Of a stretch of DNA of 64,000 bases, positions 29,406 through 38,433 are shown one piece after another. The number at the start of each line of letters is the position of its first letter. Position 1 is the stretch's first letter. Below the pieces are notes generated by a model that worked only from the letters and a program-made list of their open reading frames with translations, was not told the DNA's origin and searched no databases. The position numbers and the translations under genes were made by a program. This DNA comes from Henriciella sp. AS95 (GTDB taxonomy: Bacteria > Pseudomonadota > Alphaproteobacteria > Caulobacterales > Hyphomonadaceae): the NCBI RefSeq assembly GCF_038900055.1, contig NZ_JBBMQM010000001.1, forward strand, positions 1,302,001 through 1,366,000, in the 5' to 3' direction.

Positions 29406-29513
29406 AGCATGTTGTGTTTCGTTTCGCCCTTGATACGATATCTAGGTGTTAACGGGGGCGGCTGATTTTAGCTGCTACAACATCTAGGGGTGCAAAGCGC
29501 CAGGAGGCTATCC

Positions 29514-30035
29514 ATGTCTTGGACGGAAGAACGCGTCGAAGTTTTGAAGAAACTCTGGGCTGAAGGACATTCAGCCAGCCAGATTGCGAAACAACTGGGC
29601 GGTGTCACCCGCAATGCAGTGATCGGCAAAGTCCACCGGCTCGGCCTGTCAGGTCGTGCGACGCCATCGCGACCGGTAAAGCGTCCACCACGTCTGGCGC
29701 GTCCGAAGCCACGGCTGAGTCCGGATGGAAGCGTGTCAGCACCGGCGAAGTCGCCGGAAGATACGCGTATTCGCCGCTCCGAGCAGCAGGCCATTGTGTC
29801 CGCGCTCCAGCCGGCACCAGTGGCCGACGGTGAAGCCGCCACCATCCTCACCCTGCGCGACTCCATGTGCAAATGGCCAATCGGTGATCCAGCAGATCCG
29901 AAATTTGCCTTCTGCGGTCGCAAGTCCGAATGCGGACCGTACTGCGCGGAGCATGCCAAGGTGGCGTTCCAGCCGCAACGCAAGCGCGACCGCAAGTCCA
30001 ATAGCGACAGCGAACCACGCAGGATCGCCGGCTAG
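29514..30035 (+). CDS. gcrA: Cell cycle regulator GcrA
   Basis: GcrA, 173 residues, works with sigma-70 to activate genes whose promoters carry methylated GANTC sites, and drives S-phase gene expression in Caulobacter. The N-terminal DNA-binding domain is fully recognisable (MSWTEERVEVLKKLW, then GGVTRNAVIGKVHRLGLSGR). A basic, disordered linker follows. The C-terminal sigma-interacting region has CKWPIGDP and FCGRKSECGPYCAEH. The ATG at 29514 follows AGGAGG by six bases; upstream in-frame codons would extend beyond the conserved start. A strong terminator follows. Confidence 0.95.
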   Translation: MSWTEERVEVLKKLWAEGHSASQIAKQLGGVTRNAVIGKVHRLGLSGRATPSRPVKRPPRLARPKPRLSPDGSVSAPAKSPEDTRIRRSEQQAIVSALQPAPVADGEAATILTLRDSMCKWPIGDPADPKFAFCGRKSECGPYCAEHAKVAFQPQRKRDRKSNSDSEPRRIAG

Positions 30036-30069
30036 GACCCCACCGAGCCGCTCGGCAAATGAATAAGAG

Positions 30070-30104
30070 GACCGGACGCCTTCGAGTGTCCGGTCTTTTT
30101 TTTT
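30070..30104 (+). terminator. Rho-independent terminator after gcrA
   Basis: GACCGGAC pairs with GTCCGGTC around a 10-base loop, followed by nine T residues. It lies between gcrA and the convergent antiporter gene. Confidence 0.92.
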
Positions 30105-30106
30105 GC

Positions 30107-31858
30107 TTAAGCGGCTTCGCTCTCCAGACTGTCGCTGGATTCAGCCTCCGGTTCCTGGACATCGAAGCGGTCGGCTTCGCGCGACATCCAATCGACGACT
30201 TGCTTCTCTTCTATGCCCAGCTGGCGCAGAGCATCGGCAGCCATTTCGATTCCCACAGGCTGCCCCATCGATAGCCACGCCCGCATGCCGAGGTCGGAGA
30301 AGCGTTGCCGGTCAGCTTCATTGTCGACGGCGACAAAGCGAGGCGTATTCGGAAACGCCCGTTGCGCCGCTGGTGTCAGATCCCGCGACACTTCATAGCG
30401 CGGCGCACCGATCACGACGGCGCGCGGATTGCGCCCAGCGACGGCCTCGACAAGGCGCAGGTTCGCAGCATTCCCGAATGCAACCTTGTAACCGTCGGCA
30501 ATTGCGGAGACGAAGCGCTCCGGTTCGGCATCGAGGCAGACATGCGGGATATTATGGTCTGATAGCGCATCTGCGGTCAGCCTGCCGGCCGGAGTCATGC
30601 CGAAAATGATGACAGGCCGGTTGGGTGCGACGGGTGTGATCTCATTGTCAGGACGGGTCTGCCCGGCAAACAGCCTGGCGACCTTGCGCGAGAGCTTCAT
30701 GCCCCCAGCCGCCCAGAATGGAGCGACAGCAAGGGACAGCGCAACGGCGGCGACGGAAATGGTCGCGATGAAGGGCGGCACCATGCCGGTGACAGAGGTC
30801 AGGATGGATAGAACGACAAGTGTGAACTCTGAGCCCTGCGCCAGCAGGAAGGCGAGCTGCACGCTGCCCGGATTGCTCCACTTGTTGAGACGAGCCGCTG
30901 CAAACCCAAAGACCGTCTTGATGACCAGAATGGACAGGGCAATCCCGACGACGAGCGGCCATTGGCTTGCCAGCACGTTGAGGTCCACCGAAAGGCCGAC
31001 GGACATGAAGAAGAAGGACAGGAGCAGGCCGCGAAAAGGGCCGGTCTCCATCTGGATCTGATGACGGAAGGATGTACCGGAGACAGCAAGCCCGGCGAGG
31101 AACGCGCCAAGCGTCAGCGACAGGCCCAGCTGCGCGGTTGCGGATGCAGCCCCGAGCACGAGTAAAAGCGTAACCGCGGTAAAGGCTTCCTGGTTTCGGG
31201 TCTGCGCAAGGCTCTTGAAGACTGGGCCCATGAGATAATGACCGGCTGCAAAGGCCACAATAAAGGCGAGGACGGCGAGCCCGGCTGCGCGCGCCAGCGT
31301 TAGCGCCAATGCCCCGGCATCACCGCCGGAGCTGATTGATGTCGCAAAGATAAGCAGGAAGATCGCCACGATATCCTGGAAAATCAGGACATGTGTGGAA
31401 GACCGGCCGAGCGGGCAGGAGCCAAGTCCACGTTCTGCCATCACTCGCGAGACAACCGCCGTCGACGACAGACCGAATGACAGGCCGAGGGCGAGTGCAA
31501 TGGGCCAGTCGAGGCCGAAGAGCATGAGCGCGATTGTGAACGGCAAACTGTTCAGCACCAGATGCGACGGAGCCAGCCCCATGAGGTCGCGGCCACTTTC
31601 CTTCAATTCGCGAAGGGAAACATGCAGGCCAATATCGAAGAGCAGGAAAACCACTCCGAGCTCGGCCAGCAGGTGCGTGGTCGAGCTCTCCTCGATCAGC
31701 CGAAAGGCGTCGGGGCCGATCAGGATGCCCACGGCAAGGTAGCCAACGATCGGAGATAAGCGCAGCGCCTTGCAGACAAGCGCGGCGGCGCCGCCCGCTG
31801 CCAGCAGGGTCATCGCTGGAATCAGCGCATCAACGGGTGTGCTTGCGGGATCCGCCAT
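30107..31858 (-). CDS. CPA2 family cation:proton antiporter (KefB/KefC-like)
   Basis: A 583-residue protein with about 12 hydrophobic segments over the first 380 residues (for example GVVFLLFDIGLHVSLRELKE and LSFGLSSTAVVSRVMAERGLG, both conserved in the family). A TrkA-N (RCK) domain follows at about 405-525. Its nucleotide-binding loop reads IFGMTPAGR instead of the usual GxGxxG, so nucleotide binding may be altered. The tail is acidic. Such proteins exchange K+ or Na+ for H+. The ATG at 31858 has AGGAGG six bases upstream and is preferred over the codon at 31900. Confidence 0.88.
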   Translation of the reverse strand: MADPASTPVDALIPAMTLLAAGGAAALVCKALRLSPIVGYLAVGILIGPDAFRLIEESSTTHLLAELGVVFLLFDIGLHVSLRELKESGRDLMGLAPSHLVLNSLPFTIALMLFGLDWPIALALGLSFGLSSTAVVSRVMAERGLGSCPLGRSSTHVLIFQDIVAIFLLIFATSISSGGDAGALALTLARAAGLAVLAFIVAFAAGHYLMGPVFKSLAQTRNQEAFTAVTLLLVLGAASATAQLGLSLTLGAFLAGLAVSGTSFRHQIQMETGPFRGLLLSFFFMSVGLSVDLNVLASQWPLVVGIALSILVIKTVFGFAAARLNKWSNPGSVQLAFLLAQGSEFTLVVLSILTSVTGMVPPFIATISVAAVALSLAVAPFWAAGGMKLSRKVARLFAGQTRPDNEITPVAPNRPVIIFGMTPAGRLTADALSDHNIPHVCLDAEPERFVSAIADGYKVAFGNAANLRLVEAVAGRNPRAVVIGAPRYEVSRDLTPAAQRAFPNTPRFVAVDNEADRQRFSDLGMRAWLSMGQPVGIEMAADALRQLGIEEKQVVDWMSREADRFDVQEPEAESSDSLESEAA

Positions 31859-31876
31859 GTCCAGCCTCCTTCTGAC

Positions 31877-31890
31877 ACATATTGATATGT
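31877..31890. promoter_or_regulatory. Palindrome upstream of the antiporter gene
   Basis: ACATATTGATATGT, two 6-base arms around TG, lies 19-32 bases upstream of the antiporter start. It could be an operator, or chance; nothing else supports it. Confidence 0.25.
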
Positions 31891-31905
31891 TCTCCGGCAA
31901 AAGAA

Positions 31906-31937
31906 AGGCCGCCGCTCATCGGAATGAGCGGCGGCCT
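31906..31937 (-). terminator. Rho-independent terminator after the porin gene
   Basis: A perfect 14-base-pair stem (AGGCCGCCGCTCAT with ATGAGCGGCGGCCT) and 4-base loop. On the minus strand it is followed by TTTCTTTT, so it terminates transcripts of the porin gene located to its right. Confidence 0.88.
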
Positions 31938-31997
31938 GATGTCCTGGCAAGCGTTTACAGGAGAGAAACGCCCGTCAGGTCTGTTCTTGGCGCGGCT

Positions 31998-32675
31998 TTA
32001 AAGCGCGCGGCTGACGGAGACGACGAAGGTGTCGTCATTGCCGTCAACATCGGTTCCGATGTAGCGGAAGTCGAAATCAAAGCCTTCGAGCGCCGTGGTC
32101 AGACCAACGGACCAGTCGGTGTAGTCAGAGCCGCTGAGATCCGAGAAGTCGGAGTAACCGATGGTCGCATCAAGTCCGAAGCTTTCACCCAGTGGAATAC
32201 CAGCACTGGCCGACCAGTAGAAGGCATCGCCTACTTCGAGATAGAAGTCCGGAGAGTAAGCAACCGAAGCGCCGACATCGACGAACTCGCCGAGCGTCGT
32301 GCTGGCACCGGCATATACTTCAACGAAGTTCTGGGATGGATCGTCCGGAGCGTCCGGATACCAGTAGTAAATAGCACCAAGGTCGAGGTCGAAAACGCCG
32401 ACAGTTGGTGTCCAGCCAGCATAAACGTCAATTTCTGTTGACGTGCCGTCGTTGAAATCGACACCCGAAGCCCAGGTACCAATGTAGAATTCATCAGAAG
32501 CGAAGTCGAACCCGCCCTGAATCATCGGTGCGCCGTCAGTCTGCGTAAATCCGCGGAAGACGTAATCGCTGGTCAGGGTGACGTTGCCGCTCCACTCGCC
32601 TTCGGCGAGGGCTGGCGTTGCGATTACACTTGCTGCGACTGCCAATACGGCTGCACGTGTGAATGACTTGCTCAT
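31998..32675 (-). CDS. TorF family putative porin
   Basis: A 225-residue outer-membrane protein. The signal peptide (about residues 1-24, ending TPALAEG) is followed by alternating beta-strands rich in Tyr, Asp and Gly, starting with WSGNVTLTSDYVFRGFTQTDG, the signature of the TIGR02001/TorF family. The C-terminus (FVVSVSRAL) does not end in the classic aromatic residue. The ATG at 32675 has a near-perfect AGGAGGT ribosome site. Strong initiation, a strong terminator and an isolated position suggest a well-expressed single gene. The substrate is unknown. Confidence 0.85.
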   Translation of the reverse strand: MSKSFTRAAVLAVAASVIATPALAEGEWSGNVTLTSDYVFRGFTQTDGAPMIQGGFDFASDEFYIGTWASGVDFNDGTSTEIDVYAGWTPTVGVFDLDLGAIYYWYPDAPDDPSQNFVEVYAGASTTLGEFVDVGASVAYSPDFYLEVGDAFYWSASAGIPLGESFGLDATIGYSDFSDLSGSDYTDWSVGLTTALEGFDFDFRYIGTDVDGNDDTFVVSVSRAL

Positions 32676-32832
32676 AATGAACCTCCTTTTCGTCCTCATC
32701 ACCCGGCAAGAGTGGGGGCGGCAGGAGGGTGTGATCCACTTACATGACGGCGAGCGCGTCATTTTTTGCGTTGCAGCACGAAAATCGGGCAACTGGCGCA
32801 ATATCAGCCTGTCAAAAGTGCTGATTCGCCAA

Positions 32833-33645
32833 TTAGCGTGCGCTTAGAGGCGCATATCCGAGGTGCATACCGGCATCCACGAGCAGCGTTTCGCCCGTCA
32901 CATGACGTGACGAATCGGTCAGGAAGAAAATCGCTGAATCTGCAATGTCGTCGGGGCCGCTGGCGACATTGAGCGGGACCGAATCGCGCACGCCTTGCTC
33001 CATCCGGTTGTACTGATCTTCGTCGAGCCGATCCTTGAACCACCGTGTACCGATGAATCCCGGGCAAATGGCATTTACACGTATGGCTGGGGCAAGCGCA
33101 CGGGCCAAGGAGAGCGTCATTGTGTTCAAAGCGCCTTTGGTAGCGGCATATGCGACCGAGGAGCCGATTCCTGTGACACCGGCAATTGATGAAACATTGA
33201 GCACAGCGGCTGCGCGGCCACTTTCTTTGTGGGCTGTGACCATCAGGTCACGGCAGGCCTGCATCATAAGGAATGGACCGGCGACATTTACCGCATAGGT
33301 GTCCATGAAATCCTGCCGCGAAAGTGCGTCCAGATCTGCGTGGTTTCTGGCATGACGGGTAATGCCGGCATTGTTCACGAGGATGTCGAGTTTGCCCCAT
33401 TGTGCGGCGGCGTCTGCAAGCGTCTTACAGCCTTCCTCAGTGGACACATCGCCCGTTACAAGCTGGGCCTGAGCGCCCGCTGCATTGCAGGCTGCGACGG
33501 TCTCTTCGGCCTCTTCCACGCTTCGCGTACAATTGATGATCACTTCAGCCCCGCGCTCAGCAAGGCGGATCGCAATTGACCGGCCCAGCCCAGTTGCAGA
33601 TCCCGTCACCAGCGCCTTGCGGCCTTCCAGTTCACCAGTCGGCAT
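32833..33645 (-). CDS. Short-chain dehydrogenase/reductase
   Basis: A 270-residue classical SDR. The cofactor motif TGSATGLG lies at 14-21, NNAG follows in the middle (LVNNAGITRH), and the catalytic set is SSIAGV plus YAATK near residue 160. The C-terminal segment (ITGETLLVDAGMHLG-like, here HVTGETLLVDAGMHLGY) is typical of FabG-like 3-oxoacyl reductases, though many SDRs share it. The substrate is unknown. The start at 33645 gives a standard N-terminus; the ribosome site is weak. Confidence 0.85.
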   Translation of the reverse strand: MPTGELEGRKALVTGSATGLGRSIAIRLAERGAEVIINCTRSVEEAEETVAACNAAGAQAQLVTGDVSTEEGCKTLADAAAQWGKLDILVNNAGITRHARNHADLDALSRQDFMDTYAVNVAGPFLMMQACRDLMVTAHKESGRAAAVLNVSSIAGVTGIGSSVAYAATKGALNTMTLSLARALAPAIRVNAICPGFIGTRWFKDRLDEDQYNRMEQGVRDSVPLNVASGPDDIADSAIFFLTDSSRHVTGETLLVDAGMHLGYAPLSAR

Positions 33646-33822
33646 AGTCTCTTTTCCCCGGCATGAAGTGTGGTTGATGGCCATCAATGCCGGAGCCGGT
33701 CGGCCTCCGTCAACATCCTGTCAGAGGTCATGAGTGCGGCGTATGCCGCCGCTCGCATGTGCGAAGACAACCGATACCGGTTGTGCTAGGTTTCCGCCGG
33801 GTGATTGAATCGGGGACGTCAC

Positions 33823-35958
33823 GTGCAAAAAATCTTTCGCGAGTTGCAACGCCGGAATGTCTTCCGCGTCGCCTCGATCTACGCCATCACCGGGTGGTTA
33901 TTGATGCAGCTTGCTGTTGTTCTCGAGACAACGCTGCTTTTGCCGCCCTGGTTTGATACCTTTGTCACCATCCTCGTCATCATCGGATTTCCAATCGCGG
34001 TCATCTTTGCCTGGTCGTTCGAGCTAACACCTGACGGCATTCGACCGACGGCGCGGGTATCACAAGACGAAAGCATCGCTTCGCGCACAGGAAAGCGGCT
34101 TGATCTGGTTATCGCGGTTGCCGCTGCAGCGCTGGTTCTCGTAATTGTCGGCGACCGGTTCCTGCCTGCAGATTCCACGGCCAAGGCGTCCACGCTGGCC
34201 AATGCCGGCGAATTCTCGATTGCCGTCTTGCCGTTTGCGGACATGAGTCCGCAGCAGGACCAGGAATATTTCGCCGACGGTATTTCGGAAGAACTGTTGA
34301 ATGTCCTGGCGCAGGTGCCGGACCTCGCCGTCGCGGGAAGGACATCCTCTTTCGCTTTCAAAGGTAAGAACCAGGACTTGCGGGAAATCGGGCAGCTGCT
34401 CGATGTGGCCCATGTGCTGGAAGGTTCAGTCCGAAAATCCGGAAACACCATACGCGTCACGGCGCAGCTGGTGCGCACCGACAATGGCTTTCATCTCTGG
34501 TCTGAGACCTATGACCGCGACCTGATCGACATCTTTGCCGTTCAGGACGAAATTGCAAACGCCATCCTGACAGCGTTGAAGCCTCAACTGCTGGGTGAGA
34601 TCGAGCCAGTGGCTGCGCCGCGCACCGACATCTCCAGCTATGATCTCTACCTGCTGGCACAACAGAAAGCCGCAGCGGGCAATATGGCCGGTTATGAGGC
34701 TGCTGCCGAGGCGTTGGACAGCGCTTTGTCCATCGACCCGGACTTTGTGCCCGCGCTAGCGTGGCGGGGATATTACGAGCTGATGATGTCGGATGGCGAT
34801 GGAGCAGCCGGCAACATACCCATAGAAAAGGCGCTGGAGCGTGCCGGTGCCTGGACCGGCCATGCCCTGGCTCTCGACCCGGCGTCAGCAGACGCCCTCT
34901 TTGCACGGGCGGGATGGCTGTCCATGTCATTTGATGCTGAAGATCGGGCCCAGGCCGAGCGCTATTATGAGCTGGCGCTCAAAGAGAAGCCGAACTTTCC
35001 CCTGGCACGAAACGATTACGGCTATCTCCTGAACTCGCAGGGGCGCGTAGACGAATCCGTCGAGCAGCTGGAAATCGCCCTGGCGCATGATCCTGCTCAG
35101 AATGATGTCAACACAAACCTCGCCGCACATTTCTTGCGTCTCCGCGACTTTGACCGGGTTGAAGCCCTCATCGATCGTTGGGAGGCGATCTCACCCGAAA
35201 ATACTGGGCCTCTTGGCTTCCGGTCAGCGATGCACAGGGCGCGCGGGGAGCTTGCGCAGAGTTACCTGCTCGACAAGAAAGTTGTTGAGCGCGCACCTGC
35301 TGATCCTCGAGCCATGCGGCTTATGTATCAGTCCTTGCTGTCCCTTGGTGAGTTCGACGAGGTTCTGACCTCGGGCATTGAGGACATGGAAGTTACGGCC
35401 CTTCTGTTTCTTGGCCGCAAGGATGAGGCCATCGACCGGGTGACGGGACATCTGGCTGAACGCCCCGATTTTCCTTTTGTGCAACAGGATTATGTGAGCG
35501 CGCAATATTTCGCGGGCGAGTGGGATGAGGTCGTCCAATTCTACGACACGGCCTGGGGGGATAAGGAAGCTTTTGAAAATGGTTACAGCCTCCCTCCCTA
35601 TGGCATAGTGGCGCCTCCGCTACAGGCGGCAGGACATCCCGATGCGGATTCATTGGTCAGTGACTACAGAAGACGCATCGACGCGTTTCGGGCGGACGGC
35701 ATTCAGGGCGGCGACATTGATGGTCTGGAAGCAGCGCTGCTTCTGATGGAAGGCCGTCCAGACGATGCCATTGCGATGCTGGAACAGGCCTTAGATAATG
35801 GCAATCGCGGCATGGGCTTCATTATGAACCCCGTATTCGAACCGCTGCGGGATACGCCGCGCTATGTCGCGCTTCAGAAAAAGCTGGCCTCAGCCATAAA
35901 TTCAGAGCGGACGAAGCTGGAGCTGGACCCGATAGAGATGCCCAAGCCCTATCGGTGA
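33823..35958 (+). CDS. Membrane protein with FlgO-like and TPR domains
   Basis: A 711-residue protein. The N-terminus has the ELQRRNVFRVASIYAITGWLL motif seen in a family of TPR proteins often linked to adenylate-cyclase-like regulators; two hydrophobic segments follow (to about residue 65) and a third near 95. Residues about 130-255 match the FlgO-like fold (SIAVLPFADMSPQQDQEYFADGI, then GSVRKSG and LWSETYDRDL). The rest contains several TPR-like helix pairs. The GTG at 33823 is favoured because CGGGGA lies six bases before it and it begins at the family start; the earlier TTG at 33805 overlaps that site. The function is unknown. Confidence 0.72.
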   Translation: MQKIFRELQRRNVFRVASIYAITGWLLMQLAVVLETTLLLPPWFDTFVTILVIIGFPIAVIFAWSFELTPDGIRPTARVSQDESIASRTGKRLDLVIAVAAAALVLVIVGDRFLPADSTAKASTLANAGEFSIAVLPFADMSPQQDQEYFADGISEELLNVLAQVPDLAVAGRTSSFAFKGKNQDLREIGQLLDVAHVLEGSVRKSGNTIRVTAQLVRTDNGFHLWSETYDRDLIDIFAVQDEIANAILTALKPQLLGEIEPVAAPRTDISSYDLYLLAQQKAAAGNMAGYEAAAEALDSALSIDPDFVPALAWRGYYELMMSDGDGAAGNIPIEKALERAGAWTGHALALDPASADALFARAGWLSMSFDAEDRAQAERYYELALKEKPNFPLARNDYGYLLNSQGRVDESVEQLEIALAHDPAQNDVNTNLAAHFLRLRDFDRVEALIDRWEAISPENTGPLGFRSAMHRARGELAQSYLLDKKVVERAPADPRAMRLMYQSLLSLGEFDEVLTSGIEDMEVTALLFLGRKDEAIDRVTGHLAERPDFPFVQQDYVSAQYFAGEWDEVVQFYDTAWGDKEAFENGYSLPPYGIVAPPLQAAGHPDADSLVSDYRRRIDAFRADGIQGGDIDGLEAALLLMEGRPDDAIAMLEQALDNGNRGMGFIMNPVFEPLRDTPRYVALQKKLASAINSERTKLELDPIEMPKPYR

Positions 35959-35959
35959 A

Positions 35960-35980
35960 AACAGGGCGCAGGCCCCTGTT
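35960..35980 (+). terminator. Weak hairpin after the FlgO/TPR gene
   Basis: AACAGGG pairs with CCCTGTT around a 7-base loop immediately after the stop. It has no T run, so it may stabilise the 3' end or terminate weakly. Confidence 0.35.
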
Positions 35981-36049
35981 CAGCGAAGGCATTTGGTGCA
36001 AGCGGGCTGCGGGAACGGCCTGAGAGCGACAAACGCCAACGTCGCATGA

Positions 36050-36991
36050 TCAAAGCTTGCTGCAAATCTCGTTCTCGAGGCCAAGATCGCATGCGCGGAC
36101 ATAGGCGTCATGTGCCCCATTGAGGTCCTTCTTGCCGCCCGAACCATCTTCGAGCATGAACGCGTAAAGCGCACATGCATGGGCGTGGTCGCTCTGGCAG
36201 GTTGCGTGGAAGAGCTTGCGCGCCAGAACGGGGTCTTCTTGCACGCCGTCGCCGGAAGTTAGCGCCACGCCTTGCAGGAAGCAGCCGTCTGCGTAATCCA
36301 TTGAGCAGGCGAGCGCGTACCGGTCATAAGCCTTTTCAAGGTCCACGGGGCCGCCTTCGCCGTTTTGCAGCATCTCGCCGTGATAGTAACAAGCCGATGG
36401 AATATCAGCCTCGCAGGCGAGGTTCATCGCGCTACGCGCTTCCGGGTCATCTGTATCGAGCAATAGGGAGAGGTTCAGGCACGCTTCGGCCATGCCGTTC
36501 GTGCATGCGCGCCTGTAAAGTTCGGTCGCACTGTCTCTGGAGACGTCTCCGCCGATGCCCTCCTGCCAAGTATAGGCCAGGTTGTAGCATCCGATGGGTT
36601 CGCCCAGGCGGCACGCTTTCTTGTAGAAGCTACGTGCTGCTGCGCCGTCGACCTCTCCGACGCTGCCGTTTTCAGCAAACGTCCCAAGCGCATTGCACGC
36701 ATCTGGAATGTCGTTCTCACAGGCCAGCGTGTATGCGGGTTCGGCTTTGGAGAGATCCTCCGGGCCACCCCATCCATTGTGAAGCACGAAGGCGTATGTG
36801 TAGCAGAATTCGGGAACCTCGAATAAGCATCCCTTTTCTGACAACCAGCGCACTTCCTCATAGTTTTCCTGTTCAGCGGCGGCCTTGATGGCTGCATCGA
36901 GCGATTCCACGGTCATGACGTTATCGTCAGGTTCTGCTGAGGCGTGCAGCGGTAACAGGATTACGAGCGCGGCGAGCAAGTGCTTGATCAT
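36050..36991 (-). CDS. Exported Sel1-repeat protein
   Basis: A 313-residue protein with a signal peptide (MIKHLLAALVILLPLHASA) and about seven Sel1-like repeats. The repeats have the pattern ACENDIPDACNALGTF, ACRLGEPIGCYNLAY, ACTNGMAEACLNL and so on, each with two Cys that probably pair. This is the secreted, Cys-rich Sel1 type related to the Helicobacter Hcp proteins. Sel1 repeats mediate protein contacts. The start at 36991 has GAGGT eight bases upstream. It does not appear to be in an operon. Confidence 0.85.
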   Translation of the reverse strand: MIKHLLAALVILLPLHASAEPDDNVMTVESLDAAIKAAAEQENYEEVRWLSEKGCLFEVPEFCYTYAFVLHNGWGGPEDLSKAEPAYTLACENDIPDACNALGTFAENGSVGEVDGAAARSFYKKACRLGEPIGCYNLAYTWQEGIGGDVSRDSATELYRRACTNGMAEACLNLSLLLDTDDPEARSAMNLACEADIPSACYYHGEMLQNGEGGPVDLEKAYDRYALACSMDYADGCFLQGVALTSGDGVQEDPVLARKLFHATCQSDHAHACALYAFMLEDGSGGKKDLNGAHDAYVRACDLGLENEICSKL

Positions 36992-37055
36992 GATCTGGGA
37001 CCTCAATTCCTTCGTTCCTCTATTATGAGTAGGCGAAGAAATTCAGCGGACCGGG

Positions 37056-37520
37056 TCAGTCTTTGTGGTAGGGCGAGCCAGCCTCGATACTTGCGGCGCG
37101 GTAAAGCTGCTCAGCCAGCATGGCGCGCACCAGTCGATGAGGCCAGGTTTGCACGCCAAAAGCCATCTTTTGCGGAACCACCGCCTTTAGAGCATCGCCA
37201 TAGCCTTCAGCGCCGCCAATCAGAAAGCAGAGGTCGGGCTGACCCTGATCTCGCAACTGGGCGAGATATTGCGAGAAGTCGGTCGAGCGCCATGACTTAC
37301 CGAACTCGTCCAGACGGATTGATTGGGCGCCTGCCGGAATCTTTGAAAGAAGTCGCTCGGCTTCGGCATCAAGCCCGCCGCCGCTATCGACTTCAATAAC
37401 ATCTGCGCTGCGAAACCCGAGCGAACGCCCCGTTTTGCGGAAGCGGTCGAGATAGTCTTCGCACAAATCGAATTCGGGGCCGGATTTCAGCTTTCCGACC
37501 GAGATGATTGTGATCCGCAT
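37056..37520 (-). CDS. rlmH: 23S rRNA (pseudouridine1915-N3)-methyltransferase
   Basis: RlmH, 154 residues, a SPOUT methyltransferase that modifies pseudouridine 1915 in 23S rRNA at the subunit interface. Characteristic features are the N-terminus MRITIISVGKLKSG, the LDEFGKSW loop (about 70-77), the knotted-region motif LCFLIGGAEGYGD (about 97-109) and the C-terminus with HRLVRAMLAEQLYRAASI and PYHKD. Its start codon overlaps the stop of the DUF1810 gene (TAATG), so translation is probably coupled. Confidence 0.95.
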   Translation of the reverse strand: MRITIISVGKLKSGPEFDLCEDYLDRFRKTGRSLGFRSADVIEVDSGGGLDAEAERLLSKIPAGAQSIRLDEFGKSWRSTDFSQYLAQLRDQGQPDLCFLIGGAEGYGDALKAVVPQKMAFGVQTWPHRLVRAMLAEQLYRAASIEAGSPYHKD

Positions 37521-37936
37521 TAGTATTGAACCCGTTCGCGGGTGAGAGGGTCTAGCGTGCCGTCGAAAAACACGTTGAGTGCGCTCTGAAATATCGGGTC
37601 GTCCGGAGCAGCAAGATGAAACAGCGTCAGCGAGGAGCCCAGCTTCATGTCGTCAGGCGTGCCCATGATGTCGGTCGCGCTTTTGTCACTGTGGGTCAGA
37701 AGGGCAGCGGTGATGTCTCTCAGCCTCGTGCCCAGGAGCGGGTCACGCAGATATCGAACCGCCTCGTCGAGGGAACGTATTGCGTATTTCTGGCTCATCG
37801 CAGATTGTCCAAGGCCCTCTATCTGAGGGAAAATGAACCACATCCAGTGGGATCGTTTTCGGCCAGTCTGGATTTCGCCAAGCGCCGTTTCGTAGACGCC
37901 TTGCTGGGCTTGCCGAAATCGCTCAAGATCAGCCAT
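37520..37936 (-). CDS. DUF1810 family protein
   Basis: A 138-residue cytoplasmic protein that matches DUF1810 along its full length: LERFRQAQQGVYETALGEI, then KRSHWMWFIFPQIEGLGQS and DMKLGSSLTLFHLA. These proteins are calpastatin-like in old annotations, without functional evidence. It lies between rsfS and rlmH, which are usually adjacent, and overlaps the rlmH start, so it has probably been incorporated into the operon. Confidence 0.88.
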   Translation of the reverse strand: MADLERFRQAQQGVYETALGEIQTGRKRSHWMWFIFPQIEGLGQSAMSQKYAIRSLDEAVRYLRDPLLGTRLRDITAALLTHSDKSATDIMGTPDDMKLGSSLTLFHLAAPDDPIFQSALNVFFDGTLDPLTRERVQY

Positions 37937-37986
37937 TCAGGCTCTTGTCCTATCCCTGAACCGGCGGCCCGGACGTGCGCGGGCAA

Positions 37987-38412
37987 TCAGGCGTGGCCGT
38001 GCGCGCTGTCGTCGGACCAGATTTTTTCGAGATTGTAGAAGGCGCGCACTTCAGGACGGAAGAGGTGCACGATGATGTCACCAACATCGAGCAGAACCCA
38101 ATCGGCATTTGGCAGGCCTTCCAGCTTCACCGGTCGCCCCGTGGCTTCCTTGACAGTCTGGGCAAGGTGATCGGCGATGGAAGCGACGTGCCGGGCTGAG
38201 CGGCCAGACGCGATGACCATGATGTCTGCGAGCGATGACTTGCCCTGAAGATCGATGACGGTGACGTCTTCAGCTTTGTCGTCTTCAAGACTGTTGATGA
38301 CGGTGTCGGCCAGCGCGCGAATGTCATCAATGCTAGCTTTGGCGGCCTTGATGGGCTGCGTACTCGTGGAAGGCAGGGTCTTAATTCCTTTATCTCGATT
38401 CCTGGGCACCAT
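37987..38412 (-). CDS. rsfS: Ribosomal silencing factor RsfS
   Basis: RsfS (Iojap family), 141 residues, binds ribosomal protein L14 and blocks joining of the subunits when nutrients are low. The conserved core runs from KAEDVTVIDLQGKSSLADIMV to ADWVLLDVGDIIVHLFRPEVR, ending in FYNLEKIW. The N-terminal extension of about 25 residues is longer than in many homologues, so a later start is possible, but no better ribosome site was seen. It sits 21 bases after nadD, its usual neighbour. Confidence 0.92.
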   Translation of the reverse strand: MVPRNRDKGIKTLPSTSTQPIKAAKASIDDIRALADTVINSLEDDKAEDVTVIDLQGKSSLADIMVIASGRSARHVASIADHLAQTVKEATGRPVKLEGLPNADWVLLDVGDIIVHLFRPEVRAFYNLEKIWSDDSAHGHA

Positions 38413-38433
38413 ATCACGCCCGCCAATCTGGCT

